A stretch of 64,000 nucleotides of DNA from Anaerotruncus rubiinfantis (GCF_900078395.1 NZ_FKLA01000009.1:1812614-1876613); one strand, 5' to 3'. Counted from the stretch's first letter, positions 8,243-17,562 are shown. Notes: a model not told the origin generated them from the letters alone. Numbers and translations are program-made.

Positions 8243-9106
8243 ATGATGGGAAAAAAAGTGCTGATTATGCCGAACCTCACAAGGGACAACACTCTTTGTC
8301 TGATGGAGCCGCTCATCCGGCGGCTGCATTCCTGCGCCTGTGCCATCCTGATGGATGAGAAGTACGCGGGCCGTTTTGCAGGCGTGCATTTTGCCCCGTT
8401 TGACGAGCAGATCACCGGCTGCGACGTGATCATCACGGTCGGTGGCGACGGTACGATTCTGCACAGTGCAAAGCATGCAATGCAACATCAAAAGCCGCTT
8501 TTGGGGATCAACTCCGGACGGCTCGGCTACCTGGCGCAGCTGGAACCGAACGAGATGGAATACCTTGACCGGCTTGCGGACGGGGATTATACCATCGAAA
8601 ACCGGATGATGCTCGAGATGCGCGTCGGCGGCGATCCACAGCTGTATTACGCGCTCAACGACGTGGTGATCGCAAAGGGTGGACACGCCCGGTTGGTTGA
8701 TCTGGAAATCCTTGACGGAAATGGGCAGCCGGTGGGCAGCTACCGGGCGGATGGGCTCATTTTTGCAACGCCGACCGGTTCAACTGCCTATTCGCTCTCG
8801 GCGGGCGGCCCGATCGTAGATCCGGTGATCGACACGATCGTTCTCACGCCGATCTGCCCGCATTCGCTGTATGACCGTTCGATTTTGCTTTCGCCGCGGA
8901 TGCAGCTGAATGTACGCAGTAAATTTGTCAATAATTCGGATAATATCGTGGTCAGTGTGGACGGCGAACGGATTGCCGGGCTGGACGCGGACCGGCAGGT
9001 GCGGATTCAAAAATCAGAAAGAACCGTCCCGTTTATCAATTTTGCCGAAAAGACCTTTACCGGTATTCTCAGTAAGAAACTCAAATCCAGGGGGGAAGGC
9101 GTATGA
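8243..9106 (+). CDS. nadK: NAD kinase
   Basis: This enzyme phosphorylates NAD to NADP using ATP or polyphosphate. The diagnostic GGDGT motif is at residues 67-71, followed by LGINSGRLGYLAQLE. NDVVIAKGG, the DGLIFATPTGSTAYSLSAGGP nucleotide-binding block and TPICPHSL are also present. It is 287 residues, normal for the family. Two ATG codons in tandem (8243, 8246) could serve, and TTAGGAGAATACCGCT precedes them. The end overlaps argR by four bases (ATGA). Confidence 0.95.
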   Translation: MMGKKVLIMPNLTRDNTLCLMEPLIRRLHSCACAILMDEKYAGRFAGVHFAPFDEQITGCDVIITVGGDGTILHSAKHAMQHQKPLLGINSGRLGYLAQLEPNEMEYLDRLADGDYTIENRMMLEMRVGGDPQLYYALNDVVIAKGGHARLVDLEILDGNGQPVGSYRADGLIFATPTGSTAYSLSAGGPIVDPVIDTIVLTPICPHSLYDRSILLSPRMQLNVRSKFVNNSDNIVVSVDGERIAGLDADRQVRIQKSERTVPFINFAEKTFTGILSKKLKSRGEGV

Positions 9107-9564
9107 AAGCAAAGCGACATGCCAAAATTTTGGAGCTGATCAATTCACGGCCGATTGAAACGCAGGACGAACTGCTGGGCCTTCTGGCGGACAATGGGTT
9201 TCCGGTGACCCAGGCGACTATCTCCCGCGACATCAAAGAGCTGCGGCTGATAAAAACCCTGACACCGGATGGAAAATATCACTACACAGCGCATGGGGAA
9301 GCGCCAAAAAGCGAGATGAGCAATAAATTCCTGGTGATTTTCTCCGAATCGGTCAAGGAGGTCGATTCAGCGGGAAATATCCTGGTGATTAAATGCTACA
9401 CCGGCATGGCGAACGCGGTCTGCGCGGCGCTCGATACGCTGCATTGGAACGGGGTGGTTGGAACCATCGCGGGGGATGACACCATGCTGGCGATCATGCG
9501 GGACGACCATAATGCCCGCGAACTGGTCATGCAGCTGCGGAAGATGATGTCCGCGTCAAACTGA
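9103..9564 (+). CDS. argR: Arginine repressor ArgR/AhrC
   Basis: This hexameric, arginine-responsive regulator controls arginine biosynthesis and catabolism. The N-terminal winged helix has TQDELLGLLADNGFPVTQATISRDIKELRL-type sequence. The C-terminal arginine-binding domain carries the GTIAGDDTMLAIMRD motif and ends with a helix RELVMQLRKMM. It is 153 residues. It starts within the nadK stop and is followed by recN, the same ahrC-recN pair as in Bacillus. No arginine genes are in the window, so its targets are elsewhere. Confidence 0.95.
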   Translation: MKAKRHAKILELINSRPIETQDELLGLLADNGFPVTQATISRDIKELRLIKTLTPDGKYHYTAHGEAPKSEMSNKFLVIFSESVKEVDSAGNILVIKCYTGMANAVCAALDTLHWNGVVGTIAGDDTMLAIMRDDHNARELVMQLRKMMSASN

Positions 9565-9598
9565 CGGCGCGGAAAATTGGCAAGTAAGGGGTGAGCAG

Positions 9599-11266
9599 AT
9601 GCTTTCACAGCTTTACATAAACAACGTCGCAGTCATCAGTGAGGCGACGATCGATTTTGCTGAGGGGCTCAATGTCTTTACCGGCGAAACCGGTGCGGGA
9701 AAAACGATCCTCATCAGCGCAATTAACGCGGTGCTGGGGGAGCGCGCTTCAAAGGAAATGATCCGCACCGGCGAACAGAAAGCCGCAATTTCGGCGCTGT
9801 TCACCGGGATTTCTGACGAGGCCTGCAAGGCGCTTGGAGAAGCGGGTTATTCGGACGATGACGGCTCGGTGCTGATTGCGCGGGAGATTTCCGCCGATGG
9901 CAAGTCGAGTTGCCGGTTGAACGGCCGCCCAGCGACTGCATCGATTCTGAAGACTGTTTCCAGCCTGCTCATCAATGTGCATGGACAGCACGACAATCAA
10001 CAGCTCCTCTCACCGGGAAAACACCTTGGCTTCATCGACAGCTACGGGGAGCTTGCGCCGCTGTCGGCAAAATACCGGCAGGCGTATCACGCCTATATGG
10101 AGGTGCGCCGGGAGCTTGAAAGCGTCGACACTGACGAGGCGGAAAAGGCCCGCAGGATCGATTTGCTCAGCTATCAGATCAATGAAATCGACGCGGCGAA
10201 CCTGCAGCCGGACGAGGAAGAGGATCTGCGTTCCCAACGCAAGCTGATGAAGAACGCGCTCAGCGTCACCGAAGCGCTTGGCGGCAGCATCGCGATTCTT
10301 GATGGGGACGAGCAGACACGCGGACTTACCGGCCTGCTAGGCGCATTGATGGAAAATATGCAACAGGCCGCAAAATACATGGAGGAGGCGCAGCCGCTTT
10401 CCGAGCGGCTTACCGACATCTTTTACGAGGTGGAGGGGATGGGCGCGGATATCCATGACCTTCTGGAGAATTTCGACTGCGATCCGGGACGGCTTGATGA
10501 GGTGGAACGGCGGCTTGACGCAATCTACACCCTCAAAAAGAAATACGGCGCGGATATCCCGGCGGTGCTCGCCTTTCGCGACGCGGCAGAGGAGGAGCTG
10601 TCCCAGATCGAGTCGTCCGATGTGCGCGCAGAGAAGCTGCGCGGCCAGCTTGGCGCACTGCTTGCGCAGGCCGAAAAGCTGGCGAAGGAACTTTCCGAAA
10701 AGCGGATCCAGGCGGCCGCACGTTTCACGAAAGCAGTGATGGATGAGCTTGCATTTCTCGATATGCCGTCGGTGCGGCTCTCGGTCATCCGGCGGGAAAA
10801 GCCGCTTTCGCCGGATGGAATCGATGATATGGAGCTGTTTATCGCGACCAACTTGGGTGAGGAGGCGAAGTCACTCGCAAAGATCGCTTCGGGCGGTGAA
10901 CTTTCCCGCATCATGCTTTCGATCAAAAATGTGCTTGCCGACCGGGACGGCATCGGTACGCTGATCTTTGACGAGGTCGATACAGGCGTTTCCGGACGCG
11001 CGGCGCAGAAAATCGGGCAGAAGCTCGCTCAGGTTGCCCAGAACCGGCAGGTCATCGTTGTGACCCACCTCGCACAGGTCGCGTCGTTCGCAAAACAGCA
11101 TCTATACATCTCCAAACAGACCCATGACAATCGAACCTTCACCACGATCCAGCCGCTTGACCGCGAGGCGCGCGTGCGGGAGCTCGCGCGAATCGTGGGC
11201 GGGGAAAAGGTGAGTGAGATCGCGCTTTCGCATGCGCGGGAAATGCTTTCGGATGCCCGAAACTAA
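9599..11266 (+). CDS. recN: DNA repair protein RecN
   Basis: This SMC-like ATPase acts early in double-strand-break repair. The Walker A GETGAGKT is at residues 29-36. A long coiled-coil-forming middle with INVHGQHDNQQLLSPGKHLGFID follows. The C-terminal ABC signature SGGELSRIMLSIKNVLAD and Walker B LIFDEVDTGVSGRAAQKIG come next, with VTHLAQVA as the switch region. Length 555 is normal. GGGGTGAGCAG precedes the ATG. In most spore formers spoIVB and spo0A follow recN; here a promoter and tyrS follow instead. Confidence 0.96.
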   Translation: MLSQLYINNVAVISEATIDFAEGLNVFTGETGAGKTILISAINAVLGERASKEMIRTGEQKAAISALFTGISDEACKALGEAGYSDDDGSVLIAREISADGKSSCRLNGRPATASILKTVSSLLINVHGQHDNQQLLSPGKHLGFIDSYGELAPLSAKYRQAYHAYMEVRRELESVDTDEAEKARRIDLLSYQINEIDAANLQPDEEEDLRSQRKLMKNALSVTEALGGSIAILDGDEQTRGLTGLLGALMENMQQAAKYMEEAQPLSERLTDIFYEVEGMGADIHDLLENFDCDPGRLDEVERRLDAIYTLKKKYGADIPAVLAFRDAAEEELSQIESSDVRAEKLRGQLGALLAQAEKLAKELSEKRIQAAARFTKAVMDELAFLDMPSVRLSVIRREKPLSPDGIDDMELFIATNLGEEAKSLAKIASGGELSRIMLSIKNVLADRDGIGTLIFDEVDTGVSGRAAQKIGQKLAQVAQNRQVIVVTHLAQVASFAKQHLYISKQTHDNRTFTTIQPLDREARVRELARIVGGEKVSEIALSHAREMLSDARN

Positions 11267-11296
11267 GAAAATCCGCATAAAAAGCCGCGTGAAGGC

Positions 11297-11325
11297 TTGT
11301 TATTTGAAAAATCACATGTTATACT
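11297..11325 (+). promoter_or_regulatory. Sigma-A promoter of tyrS
   Basis: TTGTTA at 11297-11302 and TATACT at 11320-11325 are separated by exactly 17 bp. Start of transcription is expected near 11332, leaving a leader of about 65 nt. That is too short for a T-box, and no T-box sequence is present. Confidence 0.65.
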
Positions 11326-11395
11326 ATGGGTGCCGTTTCGCACATTAACGTGAAACAGTGTGCCAATGAAATTGAAATTACAAGGAGAAAGATCG

Positions 11396-12622
11396 ATGAC
11401 AGTTTTCGAAGAATTAACCCGACGCGGCCTGATCGCGCAGATGACGCACCCGGAAAAGATTGAGGAACTTCTCAATAAGGAGAAGGTGACCTTCTATATC
11501 GGGTTCGACGCAACTGCGGACAGCCTGCATGTCGGCCATTTTCTTCAGCTGGTCGTGATGCGCCGCCTGCAGCTTGCGGGACACCGTCCGATCGCCCTGC
11601 TGGGCACCGGCACGACCATGGTCGGCGACCCGACCGGCCGCACCGATATGCGCAAGATGCTCACCCCTGAGGAGATCAATTATAACGCTGAATGTTTCAA
11701 GCGCCAGATGGAGAAATTTATCGACTTCTCGGACGGCAAGGCGCTGATGCTCAGAAACGGCGACTGGCTCCTCAAACTGAACTATATCGAGCTTTTGCGC
11801 GATGTCGGCGTCTATTTCTCGGTCAACCAGATGCTCACGATGGACAGCGTCAAGACACGCCTCGAACGCGGGCTCTCCTTCCTGGAATTTAACTATATGA
11901 TCATGCAGAGCTACGACTTCTTAAAGCTGCACCGTGATTACGGCTGCATGTTGGAGGTCGGCGGCAACGACCAGTGGGCCAATATCCTGGGCGGGATCGA
12001 TCTGACCCGACGCGTGACCGGCGACGAGGTCTATGGGATGACCTTCACGCTGCTCACCACCAAAGAGGGCAAGAAGATGGGCAAGACCGAAAACGGCGCC
12101 GTCTGGCTCGATCCCAATAAGACCTCCCCTTACGAGTTTTTCCAGTACTGGAGAAACGTCGGGGACGACGATGTTGTGAACTGCCTCAAGCTGCTCACTT
12201 TCCTGCCGGTCGAAGAGATCGAAGCGATGGAAAAGTGGGAAGGCAGCGAGCTCAACAAGGCGAAGGAGATCCTTGCCTTTGAACTCTGTAAGATGGTCCA
12301 CGGCGAAACCGAGGCCCAGAAGGCGCTCGACGCCGCGCGCGCGCTGTTCGGCGCGGGAACCTCAAGCGATGACATGCCGTCCACCACAATCTCCGCTTCC
12401 GATTTTTCGGATGGGAAGATCAGTGTGGTCGACCTGCTTGTAAAGTCCGGTCTGGCGCCGTCAAAGGGCGAAGCCAAGCGCCTGATCCAGCAGGGCGGTA
12501 TCTCTGTCGATGATGTAAAGGTTTCTGACTTTGCGGAAGCTGTAGCTGCCGACGCGTTCGGAAAAGGTCATGTGATTCTCAAAAAGGGGAAGAAGGTTTA
12601 CCATAAGGTCCTGTTGGGCTGA
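11396..12622 (+). CDS. tyrS: Tyrosyl-tRNA synthetase
   Basis: This class I aminoacyl-tRNA synthetase charges tRNA-Tyr. It has the HIGH-type motif HVGH in YIGFDATADSLHVGHFLQL, the tyrosine-binding YDFLKLHRDYGCMLEVGGNDQWANI, the KMSKS-type KMGKTE, and an S4-like C-terminal domain (KSGLAPSKGEAKRLIQQGGISV). The KMGKT form together with the S4 tail puts it in the TyrS clade that uses KFGKT/KMGKT. It is 408 residues. The ATG at 11396 is chosen because AAGGAGAAAGATCG precedes it. Unlike many Firmicute tyrS genes it lacks a T-box leader. Confidence 0.95.
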   Translation: MTVFEELTRRGLIAQMTHPEKIEELLNKEKVTFYIGFDATADSLHVGHFLQLVVMRRLQLAGHRPIALLGTGTTMVGDPTGRTDMRKMLTPEEINYNAECFKRQMEKFIDFSDGKALMLRNGDWLLKLNYIELLRDVGVYFSVNQMLTMDSVKTRLERGLSFLEFNYMIMQSYDFLKLHRDYGCMLEVGGNDQWANILGGIDLTRRVTGDEVYGMTFTLLTTKEGKKMGKTENGAVWLDPNKTSPYEFFQYWRNVGDDDVVNCLKLLTFLPVEEIEAMEKWEGSELNKAKEILAFELCKMVHGETEAQKALDAARALFGAGTSSDDMPSTTISASDFSDGKISVVDLLVKSGLAPSKGEAKRLIQQGGISVDDVKVSDFAEAVAADAFGKGHVILKKGKKVYHKVLLG

Positions 12623-12663
12623 CGGGAAACAGCGATAGCGATAAAGATGCGGGAGGCGCGGTT

Positions 12664-13272
12664 ATGGCGGGTAAGTTTTCATCCACGAAATATCTGACGA
12701 TGCTTGGCCTGCTTGCCGCGCTGACCATCCTTCTCGGCATCACGCCGCTCGGATTTGTCCAGACCCCGGTTATCAAGGCGACGATCATGCATGTACCTGT
12801 CATTTTGGGCGGCGTGCTGCTCGGCCCGATGGCGGGCGGGGTTCTCGGCGGACTGATGGGCCTTATGAGTATTTTGTCAAACACTACCGCGCCAACTCTC
12901 ACTTCGTTTGTCTTTACGCCAATGCTGGGGAATTTCTGGAGTATTGTGGTGGCGATGGTTCCGCGGATCTGCATTGGGATTGTTGCGGCATATGTTTTTC
13001 GGGGGCTTGTAAAGCTCTGGCCCAAAAGCGACCTTCCGGCGTTTATCGGCGCGGGGCTTTTGGGGTCGCTTACCAATACGGTGCTGGTTATGGCGGGAAT
13101 CTATATCTTTTTTGGCAAGCGGTATGCTGCCGCCAAGGGGATCGATTTTTCCGCGCTTTTCAAGATGATCATCGGTGTGATCGCGGTTTCCGGTACGATC
13201 GAGGCTGCGATTGCAACCTTTCTGACACTGACCGTCGGAAAGCCGCTGGCCAAAATCCTGAAACGCTCCTGA
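12664..13272 (+). CDS. ECF transporter S component (possibly pantothenate type)
   Basis: This 202-residue membrane protein has about six hydrophobic segments. It shows the ECF S-component pattern: a short basic N-terminus, LGLLAALTILLGITPLGF, then ATIMHVPVILGGVLLGPMAGGVLGGLMGLMS, a loop with SFVFTPMLGN, and a C-terminal helix ending in KPLAKILKRS. S components bind a vitamin and join a shared EcfAA'T energising module. The ATIMHVPV stretch recalls the PanT pantothenate group, but substrate is not certain. It sits 41 bases after tyrS without its own promoter or riboswitch, so it is probably co-transcribed. No EcfA or EcfT is in the window. Confidence 0.8.
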   Translation: MAGKFSSTKYLTMLGLLAALTILLGITPLGFVQTPVIKATIMHVPVILGGVLLGPMAGGVLGGLMGLMSILSNTTAPTLTSFVFTPMLGNFWSIVVAMVPRICIGIVAAYVFRGLVKLWPKSDLPAFIGAGLLGSLTNTVLVMAGIYIFFGKRYAAAKGIDFSALFKMIIGVIAVSGTIEAAIATFLTLTVGKPLAKILKRS

Positions 13273-13293
13273 CAGAATTTTTAAAAATAACGC

Positions 13294-13322
13294 TTGACAA
13301 ATTCTTTTTCCAGCGTTATGAT
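13294..13322 (+). promoter_or_regulatory. Sigma-A promoter of the leu T-box leader
   Basis: A perfect TTGACA -35 at 13294-13299, a 17-bp spacer and TATGAT at 13317-13322 form one of the strongest promoters in the window. Transcription is expected to start near 13329, giving a leader of about 360 nt before leuA. Confidence 0.8.
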
Positions 13323-13328
13323 AGCAAC

Positions 13329-13612
13329 CAAGATCAATATCCCAAAGGCTATGACGGGGAACAAAACACACCCAGCGTGTCGCAGAGAGCTGCCGGATGG
13401 TGCAAGGCAGTACCGCGGATGTGCGTATAACTCGCCCCTGAGCTTCCAGCCAAAAGCCGTGCGGCAAGTAGGTGTGGACGGTATCTCACCGTTATCTTGA
13501 GAGCGCATTGTTAGATGCGGCCGAGCGGGCCGGTTTTCCGGTCAACAAGAGTGGTACCACGGAAGTTTTTAAAACCTTCGTCTCTTCTAAAGAGACGAAG
13601 GTTTTTTTGTTT
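13329..13612 (+). promoter_or_regulatory. T-box riboswitch (leucine) controlling leuACD
   Basis: The conserved T-box sequence appears at 13549-13562 (GAGTGGTACCACGG). The leader also has the CAGAGAGCTGCCGG stem-I segment at 13383-13395 and the typical specifier surroundings ATAACTCGCCC. CTC at 13431-13433 is a leucine codon in the expected place, agreeing with the downstream leuA. The intrinsic terminator, with arms CCTTCGTCTCT and AGAGACGAAGG (13575-13585 and 13591-13601) and a run of seven T, follows directly. In the family, uncharged tRNA pairs with the specifier and with the NCCA-binding bulge, stabilising the antiterminator. Here uncharged tRNA-Leu would switch on leucine synthesis. The fold itself is inferred from conserved blocks. 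Confidence 0.9.
13573..13609 (+). terminator. T-box attenuator terminator before leuA
   Basis: An 11-13 bp perfect stem, CCTTCGTCTCT pairing with AGAGACGAAGG, is followed by TTTTTTT. It lies immediately after the T-box motif as in other T-box leaders. Confidence 0.9.
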
Positions 13613-13687
13613 ACCGCCACGCTTTGGGTGAAAACCTTTTTTCGGCTGCGAAACAAAGAACGAACGAAAAGAAGAAAGGTGAACGAC

Positions 13688-15226
13688 ATGAGCCAGAAAA
13701 TTAAAATCTTTGACACGACCCTGCGCGACGGCGAGCAATCGCCCGGCTGCAGCATGAATCTGAAGGAGAAGCTCGAGATGGCGCGCCAGCTTGAACGGCT
13801 GGGCGTGGATATCATTGAAGCGGGGTTCCCGGTATCTTCGCCGGATGATTTTGAATCGGTCAAACAGATTTCCCAGACCGTGAAGAACTGCACGGTAGCC
13901 GGACTCGCACGCAGCGTTGAAGGGGATATCCAGCGCGCCTACGACGCGGTGAAATTCTCCGAATCCCCGCGGGTCCATGTTTTTATCGCGACCAGCGACA
14001 TCCACATGCAGTATAAGCTCAAGATGACCCGGGAGCAGGTGGTTGAACGGGTGGCGTACATGGTCCGATTTGCCCGAAGTCTCTGCAGCGACATTGAGTT
14101 TTCCGCCGAGGACGCTTCCCGCAGTGATCGAGATTTCCTGGTGCGGGTGTTCGACACGGCGATTGCGGCCGGTGCAACCACCATCAATATCCCAGACACC
14201 ACCGGCTATGCGACGCCAACCGAGATGTACGACCTGGTCTTTTACATCAAATCCCATCTGCAGAACCCGCATGTGGACATTTCAGTGCATAACCACGACG
14301 ATCTGGGGCTCGCGGTGGCCACATCGCTCGCCTGTGTCAAGGCGGGGGCCACCCAGCTCGAATGTACCATCAACGGAATTGGTGAACGTGCCGGTAACGC
14401 GGCGCTCGAAGAGATTGTCATGGGCATTAAGACCCGCCGCGACTATTACGATGCCGAAACAGGAATCGACACCAAGCAGATTTACCGCACCAGCAAGCTG
14501 CTTTCCACCATCACCGGCGTGCCGATCGCGCCCAATAAATCGATTGTCGGCGCGAACGCTTTCGCACATGAAAGCGGTATCCATCAGCACGGCGTGCTGG
14601 CCAACCGCGAAACCTACGAGATCATGCAGCCGGAGGACGTTGGCGTCAACAAGAACACGATGGTTTTGGGCAAGCATTCGGGCAAACATGCTTTTGCCGA
14701 CCGCATCTCCGAGCTGGGTTACAGGATGAGCGAAGAGGACATCGCGGCGGCGTTCGAGCGCTTCAAGGTGCTGGCCGACCGCAAAAAGGACATCACTGAC
14801 CGCGACATCGAGGCGCTTATCAGCGCGACCGCCGTCAACGACGTCAAACAAACCTATTCGCTTAAGAGTTTTGTCATCAATTCCGGTACGGTCATCTCGG
14901 CGACTGCTGTGGTGCGGCTTGTCAAGGACGGGGAGGAATTTGAACATGTGGCGCGCGGAGAAGGCCCGATTGACGCGGCGTTCAAGGCGATCGACCGGAT
15001 TGTAAAGCGCCAGACCAAACTCGAAAACTGGACCATTCAGGCGGTTACCGAGGGCGAAGACGCGCTGGGAGAGGCGATCAGCAAGATCACCTGTGAAGGC
15101 AACCTTGTCACTGGGCGCGGGCTTTCCCCAGATATCCTGGAGGCAAGTATCCGCAGCTATATCAACGCAATCAATAAAGCGATCGCGCTTTCCGGCAACG
15201 TGAAGGCCGATCTTTCCGGGAAATAA
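13688..15226 (+). CDS. leuA: 2-isopropylmalate synthase
   Basis: This enzyme joins acetyl-CoA and 2-ketoisovalerate, the committed step of leucine synthesis. The HMGL-like TIM barrel opens with [19 protein letters not shown] and has metal-binding [15 protein letters not shown] and [11 protein letters not shown]. The C-terminal LeuA regulatory domain (from about residue 390) is complete, so leucine feedback at the protein level is expected too. It is 512 residues. The ATG at 13688 is chosen because AGAAAGGTGAACGAC precedes it; the longer frame runs back into the T-box leader and is not coding. First gene of leuA-leuC-leuD. A homocitrate or citramalate role is less likely given the leucine T-box. 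Confidence 0.95.
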   Translation: MSQKIKIFDTTLRDGEQSPGCSMNLKEKLEMARQLERLGVDIIEAGFPVSSPDDFESVKQISQTVKNCTVAGLARSVEGDIQRAYDAVKFSESPRVHVFIATSDIHMQYKLKMTREQVVERVAYMVRFARSLCSDIEFSAEDASRSDRDFLVRVFDTAIAAGATTINIPDTTGYATPTEMYDLVFYIKSHLQNPHVDISVHNHDDLGLAVATSLACVKAGATQLECTINGIGERAGNAALEEIVMGIKTRRDYYDAETGIDTKQIYRTSKLLSTITGVPIAPNKSIVGANAFAHESGIHQHGVLANRETYEIMQPEDVGVNKNTMVLGKHSGKHAFADRISELGYRMSEEDIAAAFERFKVLADRKKDITDRDIEALISATAVNDVKQTYSLKSFVINSGTVISATAVVRLVKDGEEFEHVARGEGPIDAAFKAIDRIVKRQTKLENWTIQAVTEGEDALGEAISKITCEGNLVTGRGLSPDILEASIRSYINAINKAIALSGNVKADLSGK

Positions 15227-15246
15227 GCGCAAAAGGAGCGAGAAAA

Positions 15247-16506
15247 ATGGGAATGACCATGAGCCAGAAAATTCTGGCGAAAAAAGCGGGCCTCGAATCG
15301 GTTGTGGCGGGACAGCTGATCAACGCGGATATTGACCTGGTGCTCGGCAATGACATCACCACGCCGGTGGCGATCGATGAGTTTGAAAAGTATGGTTTCG
15401 ACAGTATCTACAGCAAATCCGGCATCGCAATCGTGCTCGACCACTTCACCCCGAACAAGGATATCAAGGCGGCGCAGCTTTCTAAACGCTGCCGGGAGTT
15501 CGCGAACAAATACGATGTGGTAAACTATTTCGACGTGGGCGAAATGGGCATCGAACATGCGCTTCTGCCGGAAAAGGGCCTGGTTGCCCCGGGCGAGCTG
15601 GTGGTCGGCGCGGACAGCCACACCTGCACTTACGGCGCACTTGGCGCTTTTTCGACCGGCTTCGGCTCGACCGATATGGCCGCCGCGATGGCGACCGGAA
15701 AATGCTGGTTCAAGGTCCCGTCCGCAATCCGATTCAATCTGACCGGAAAGCCGGGCAAATGGGTGAGCGGCAAGGACGTCATCCTGCACATCATCGGCAT
15801 GATCGGCGTGGACGGGGCGCTCTACAAATCGATGGAGTTCGGCGGGGCGGGGCTTGGGAACCTTTCGATCGATGACCGTCTCACCATGGCGAATATGGCG
15901 ATCGAAGCGGGTGGCAAAAACGGCATCTTCGAAGTCGACGAAGTGACACTGGCCTATGAAAAAGGCCGTGTCAATCGGACTTTTGAGATCTTCACGCCCG
16001 ACCCTGACGCGGAATATGAGCGGGTCATTGATATCGACCTTTCGGCGCTGCGCCCGACCGTTTCCTTCCCGCATCTGCCGGAGAACACAAAGACCATCGA
16101 CGAGGTCGGAGACGTCGCGATCGACCAGGTGGTTATCGGGTCCTGTACCAACGGGAGGCTCAGTGACCTCGCGGCGGCGGCAGAGATTCTGAAGGGGAAA
16201 AAGCTTGCGAAAAATGTACGCTGCATCGTCATCCCCGGAACCCAGCAGATCTACCGCGAGGCGATGCATGCAGGTTACTTTGATATCTTCCTGGAGGCAG
16301 GCTGCGCCATCTCCACACCGACCTGCGGTCCATGCCTCGGCGGGTATATGGGAATCCTGGCGGAGGGCGAGCGGTGCGTGGCGACGACCAACCGCAACTT
16401 TGTCGGCAGGATGGGCCATGTAAAATCGGAAGTATACCTTGCGTCCCCGGCGGTTGCCGCCGCGAGCGCTGTCGCAGGGAAAATTGCAGATCCTGAAAAA
16501 GTTTGA
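15247..16506 (+). CDS. leuC: 3-isopropylmalate dehydratase large subunit
   Basis: This aconitase-family [4Fe-4S] subunit isomerises 2- to 3-isopropylmalate together with LeuD. Cluster ligands are visible in [10 protein letters not shown] and [11 protein letters not shown], and substrate-region blocks [25 protein letters not shown] and [12 protein letters not shown] are present. It is 419 residues, the short prokaryotic form that works with a separate small subunit. AAAGGAGCGAGAAAA precedes the ATG. It starts 20 bases after leuA and ends just before leuD. Confidence 0.95.
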   Translation: MGMTMSQKILAKKAGLESVVAGQLINADIDLVLGNDITTPVAIDEFEKYGFDSIYSKSGIAIVLDHFTPNKDIKAAQLSKRCREFANKYDVVNYFDVGEMGIEHALLPEKGLVAPGELVVGADSHTCTYGALGAFSTGFGSTDMAAAMATGKCWFKVPSAIRFNLTGKPGKWVSGKDVILHIIGMIGVDGALYKSMEFGGAGLGNLSIDDRLTMANMAIEAGGKNGIFEVDEVTLAYEKGRVNRTFEIFTPDPDAEYERVIDIDLSALRPTVSFPHLPENTKTIDEVGDVAIDQVVIGSCTNGRLSDLAAAAEILKGKKLAKNVRCIVIPGTQQIYREAMHAGYFDIFLEAGCAISTPTCGPCLGGYMGILAEGERCVATTNRNFVGRMGHVKSEVYLASPAVAAASAVAGKIADPEKV

Positions 16507-16519
16507 GGAGGCGGTCAGA

Positions 16520-17011
16520 ATGAAAGCAGTAGGAACAGTCCATAAATATGGAGACAACATCGACACCGATGTGATCATCCCGGCGCGTTGTCTCAACATC
16601 TCCGACCGCAGGGAGCTCGCGGACCACTGCATGGAGGATATCGACAGGGAATTCGTCAAAAAGGTAAGGCCCGGGGATATCATGATCGGCGGATTCAACT
16701 TTGGCTGCGGGTCCTCGCGGGAACACGCTCCGATGGTCATCAAGGAGAACGGGGTTTCCTGCGTTATCGCAAAGACCTTCGCGCGGATCTTCTACCGCAA
16801 TGCGATCAATATCGGCCTGCCGATCCTGGAATGCGAGGCGGCCAGCGACGCGATTGAAAACGGCGACCGGGTTGAGGTGGACTTTGACACCGGTGTGATC
16901 AAAAACCTCACCAAAAATGAAAGCTACACAGCAATTCCGTTCCCGGCATTTATCAAGGAAATCATCGATGCGAACGGGCTGCTCAGCTGGGTCAAACGAA
17001 ATCAGAAATGA
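16520..17011 (+). CDS. leuD: 3-isopropylmalate dehydratase small subunit
   Basis: This swivelling-domain partner of LeuC is 163 residues, the short form. Diagnostic blocks are [18 protein letters not shown], the [15 protein letters not shown] loop and [20 protein letters not shown]. The ATG at 16520 follows GAGGAGGCGGTCAGA. An in-frame ATG at 16439 lies in leuC and is rejected. leuB, the next enzyme of the pathway, is not in this window and the operon stops here at a strong terminator. Confidence 0.94.
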   Translation: MKAVGTVHKYGDNIDTDVIIPARCLNISDRRELADHCMEDIDREFVKKVRPGDIMIGGFNFGCGSSREHAPMVIKENGVSCVIAKTFARIFYRNAINIGLPILECEAASDAIENGDRVEVDFDTGVIKNLTKNESYTAIPFPAFIKEIIDANGLLSWVKRNQK

Positions 17012-17017
17012 TAAAGA

Positions 17018-17058
17018 AAAAGGCCGGCGGAAACATTTGTTTCCGCCGGCCCTTTTTC
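17018..17058 (+). terminator. Strong terminator after leuACD
   Basis: The 12-bp perfect stem GGCCGGCGGAAA / TTTCCGCCGGCC (17022-17033 and 17040-17051) is flanked by A-rich and T-rich tracts. It could serve both the leu operon and the convergent gene on the minus strand. Confidence 0.93.
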
Positions 17059-17062
17059 GCCT

Positions 17063-17425
17063 TCACGCGGTCTGGCAGGGACAGGGTTTATTCGACTTTC
17101 TGGCTGCGCAGTAAAGATCCTGGCAGCAGAGCCAACGGGGATGCGCAAAATCGGGCCAGAAGGTATTGCGGCAAGCCTCCGGGAAAAGTCCGCAGCAGCC
17201 GTTCTGGTCGCAGCACAGGCGCAGCGGACGGTCGGGACCGCAGCCGCAGCCATCCTCATAGATCGGATACCATTCACAGTTGAGCCCTTCGCTTTTGTCA
17301 GGGCATCCGCTCACGGGGGTGATTTTGCAGTTCATACAGGTCCTTTTGCGGCAGTTACAGTTGCAATTACAATTGCAAACGCAGTGGCATCCGCACTGAC
17401 ACCTGTTGTTACAACAACAAGCCAT
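17063..17425 (-). CDS. Extremely cysteine-rich small protein, unknown function
   Basis: The product has 120 residues, 28 of them cysteine by my count (about 23%). The N-terminal 30 residues are dense: MACCCN, then CQCGCHCVC and a CNCNCNCNC run. Pairs (CC, CGC, CXXC) follow through to the C-terminus, which ends NKPCPCQTA. There is no signal peptide or membrane segment. I do not recognise a named family. The ATG at 17425 is chosen because AGGTGTGATTATTTT precedes it; an in-frame extension to 17509 has no ribosome site. Multiple Cys-pair repeats could bind metal or cross-link by disulfides, as in some spore coat and exosporium proteins. It is divergent from the spoIIGA operon, which is suggestive only. 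A TATACATT block 29 bases upstream resembles a sigma-E -10, without a matching -35. Confidence 0.75.
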   Translation of the reverse strand: MACCCNNRCQCGCHCVCNCNCNCNCRKRTCMNCKITPVSGCPDKSEGLNCEWYPIYEDGCGCGPDRPLRLCCDQNGCCGLFPEACRNTFWPDFAHPRWLCCQDLYCAARKSNKPCPCQTA

Positions 17426-17562
17426 AAAATAATCACACCTTTTGTTCAGAATTAATGTATAGATAAGGTACAGCTCACAATGGAAGATACATTCGCTGTT
17501 CCTTCTCATTCTATGCAGGACGCGTCTTTCTTGTTAGCAGAGAATATTTCTCGTCTGCTTGT

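Noticed and set aside
11326..11395. Possible tyrosine T-box before tyrS
   Set aside because: The leader is only about 65 nt and lacks the T-box sequence and a terminator.
15157..16743. 528-codon open frame on the minus strand
   Set aside because: Antisense shadow over leuC and the leuC-leuD join, whose cluster-ligand motifs are intact on the plus strand.
17141..17455. 104-codon plus-strand frame over the Cys-rich gene
   Set aside because: An antisense frame made of Ala/Val/Thr repeats that mirror the Cys codons; no ribosome site.
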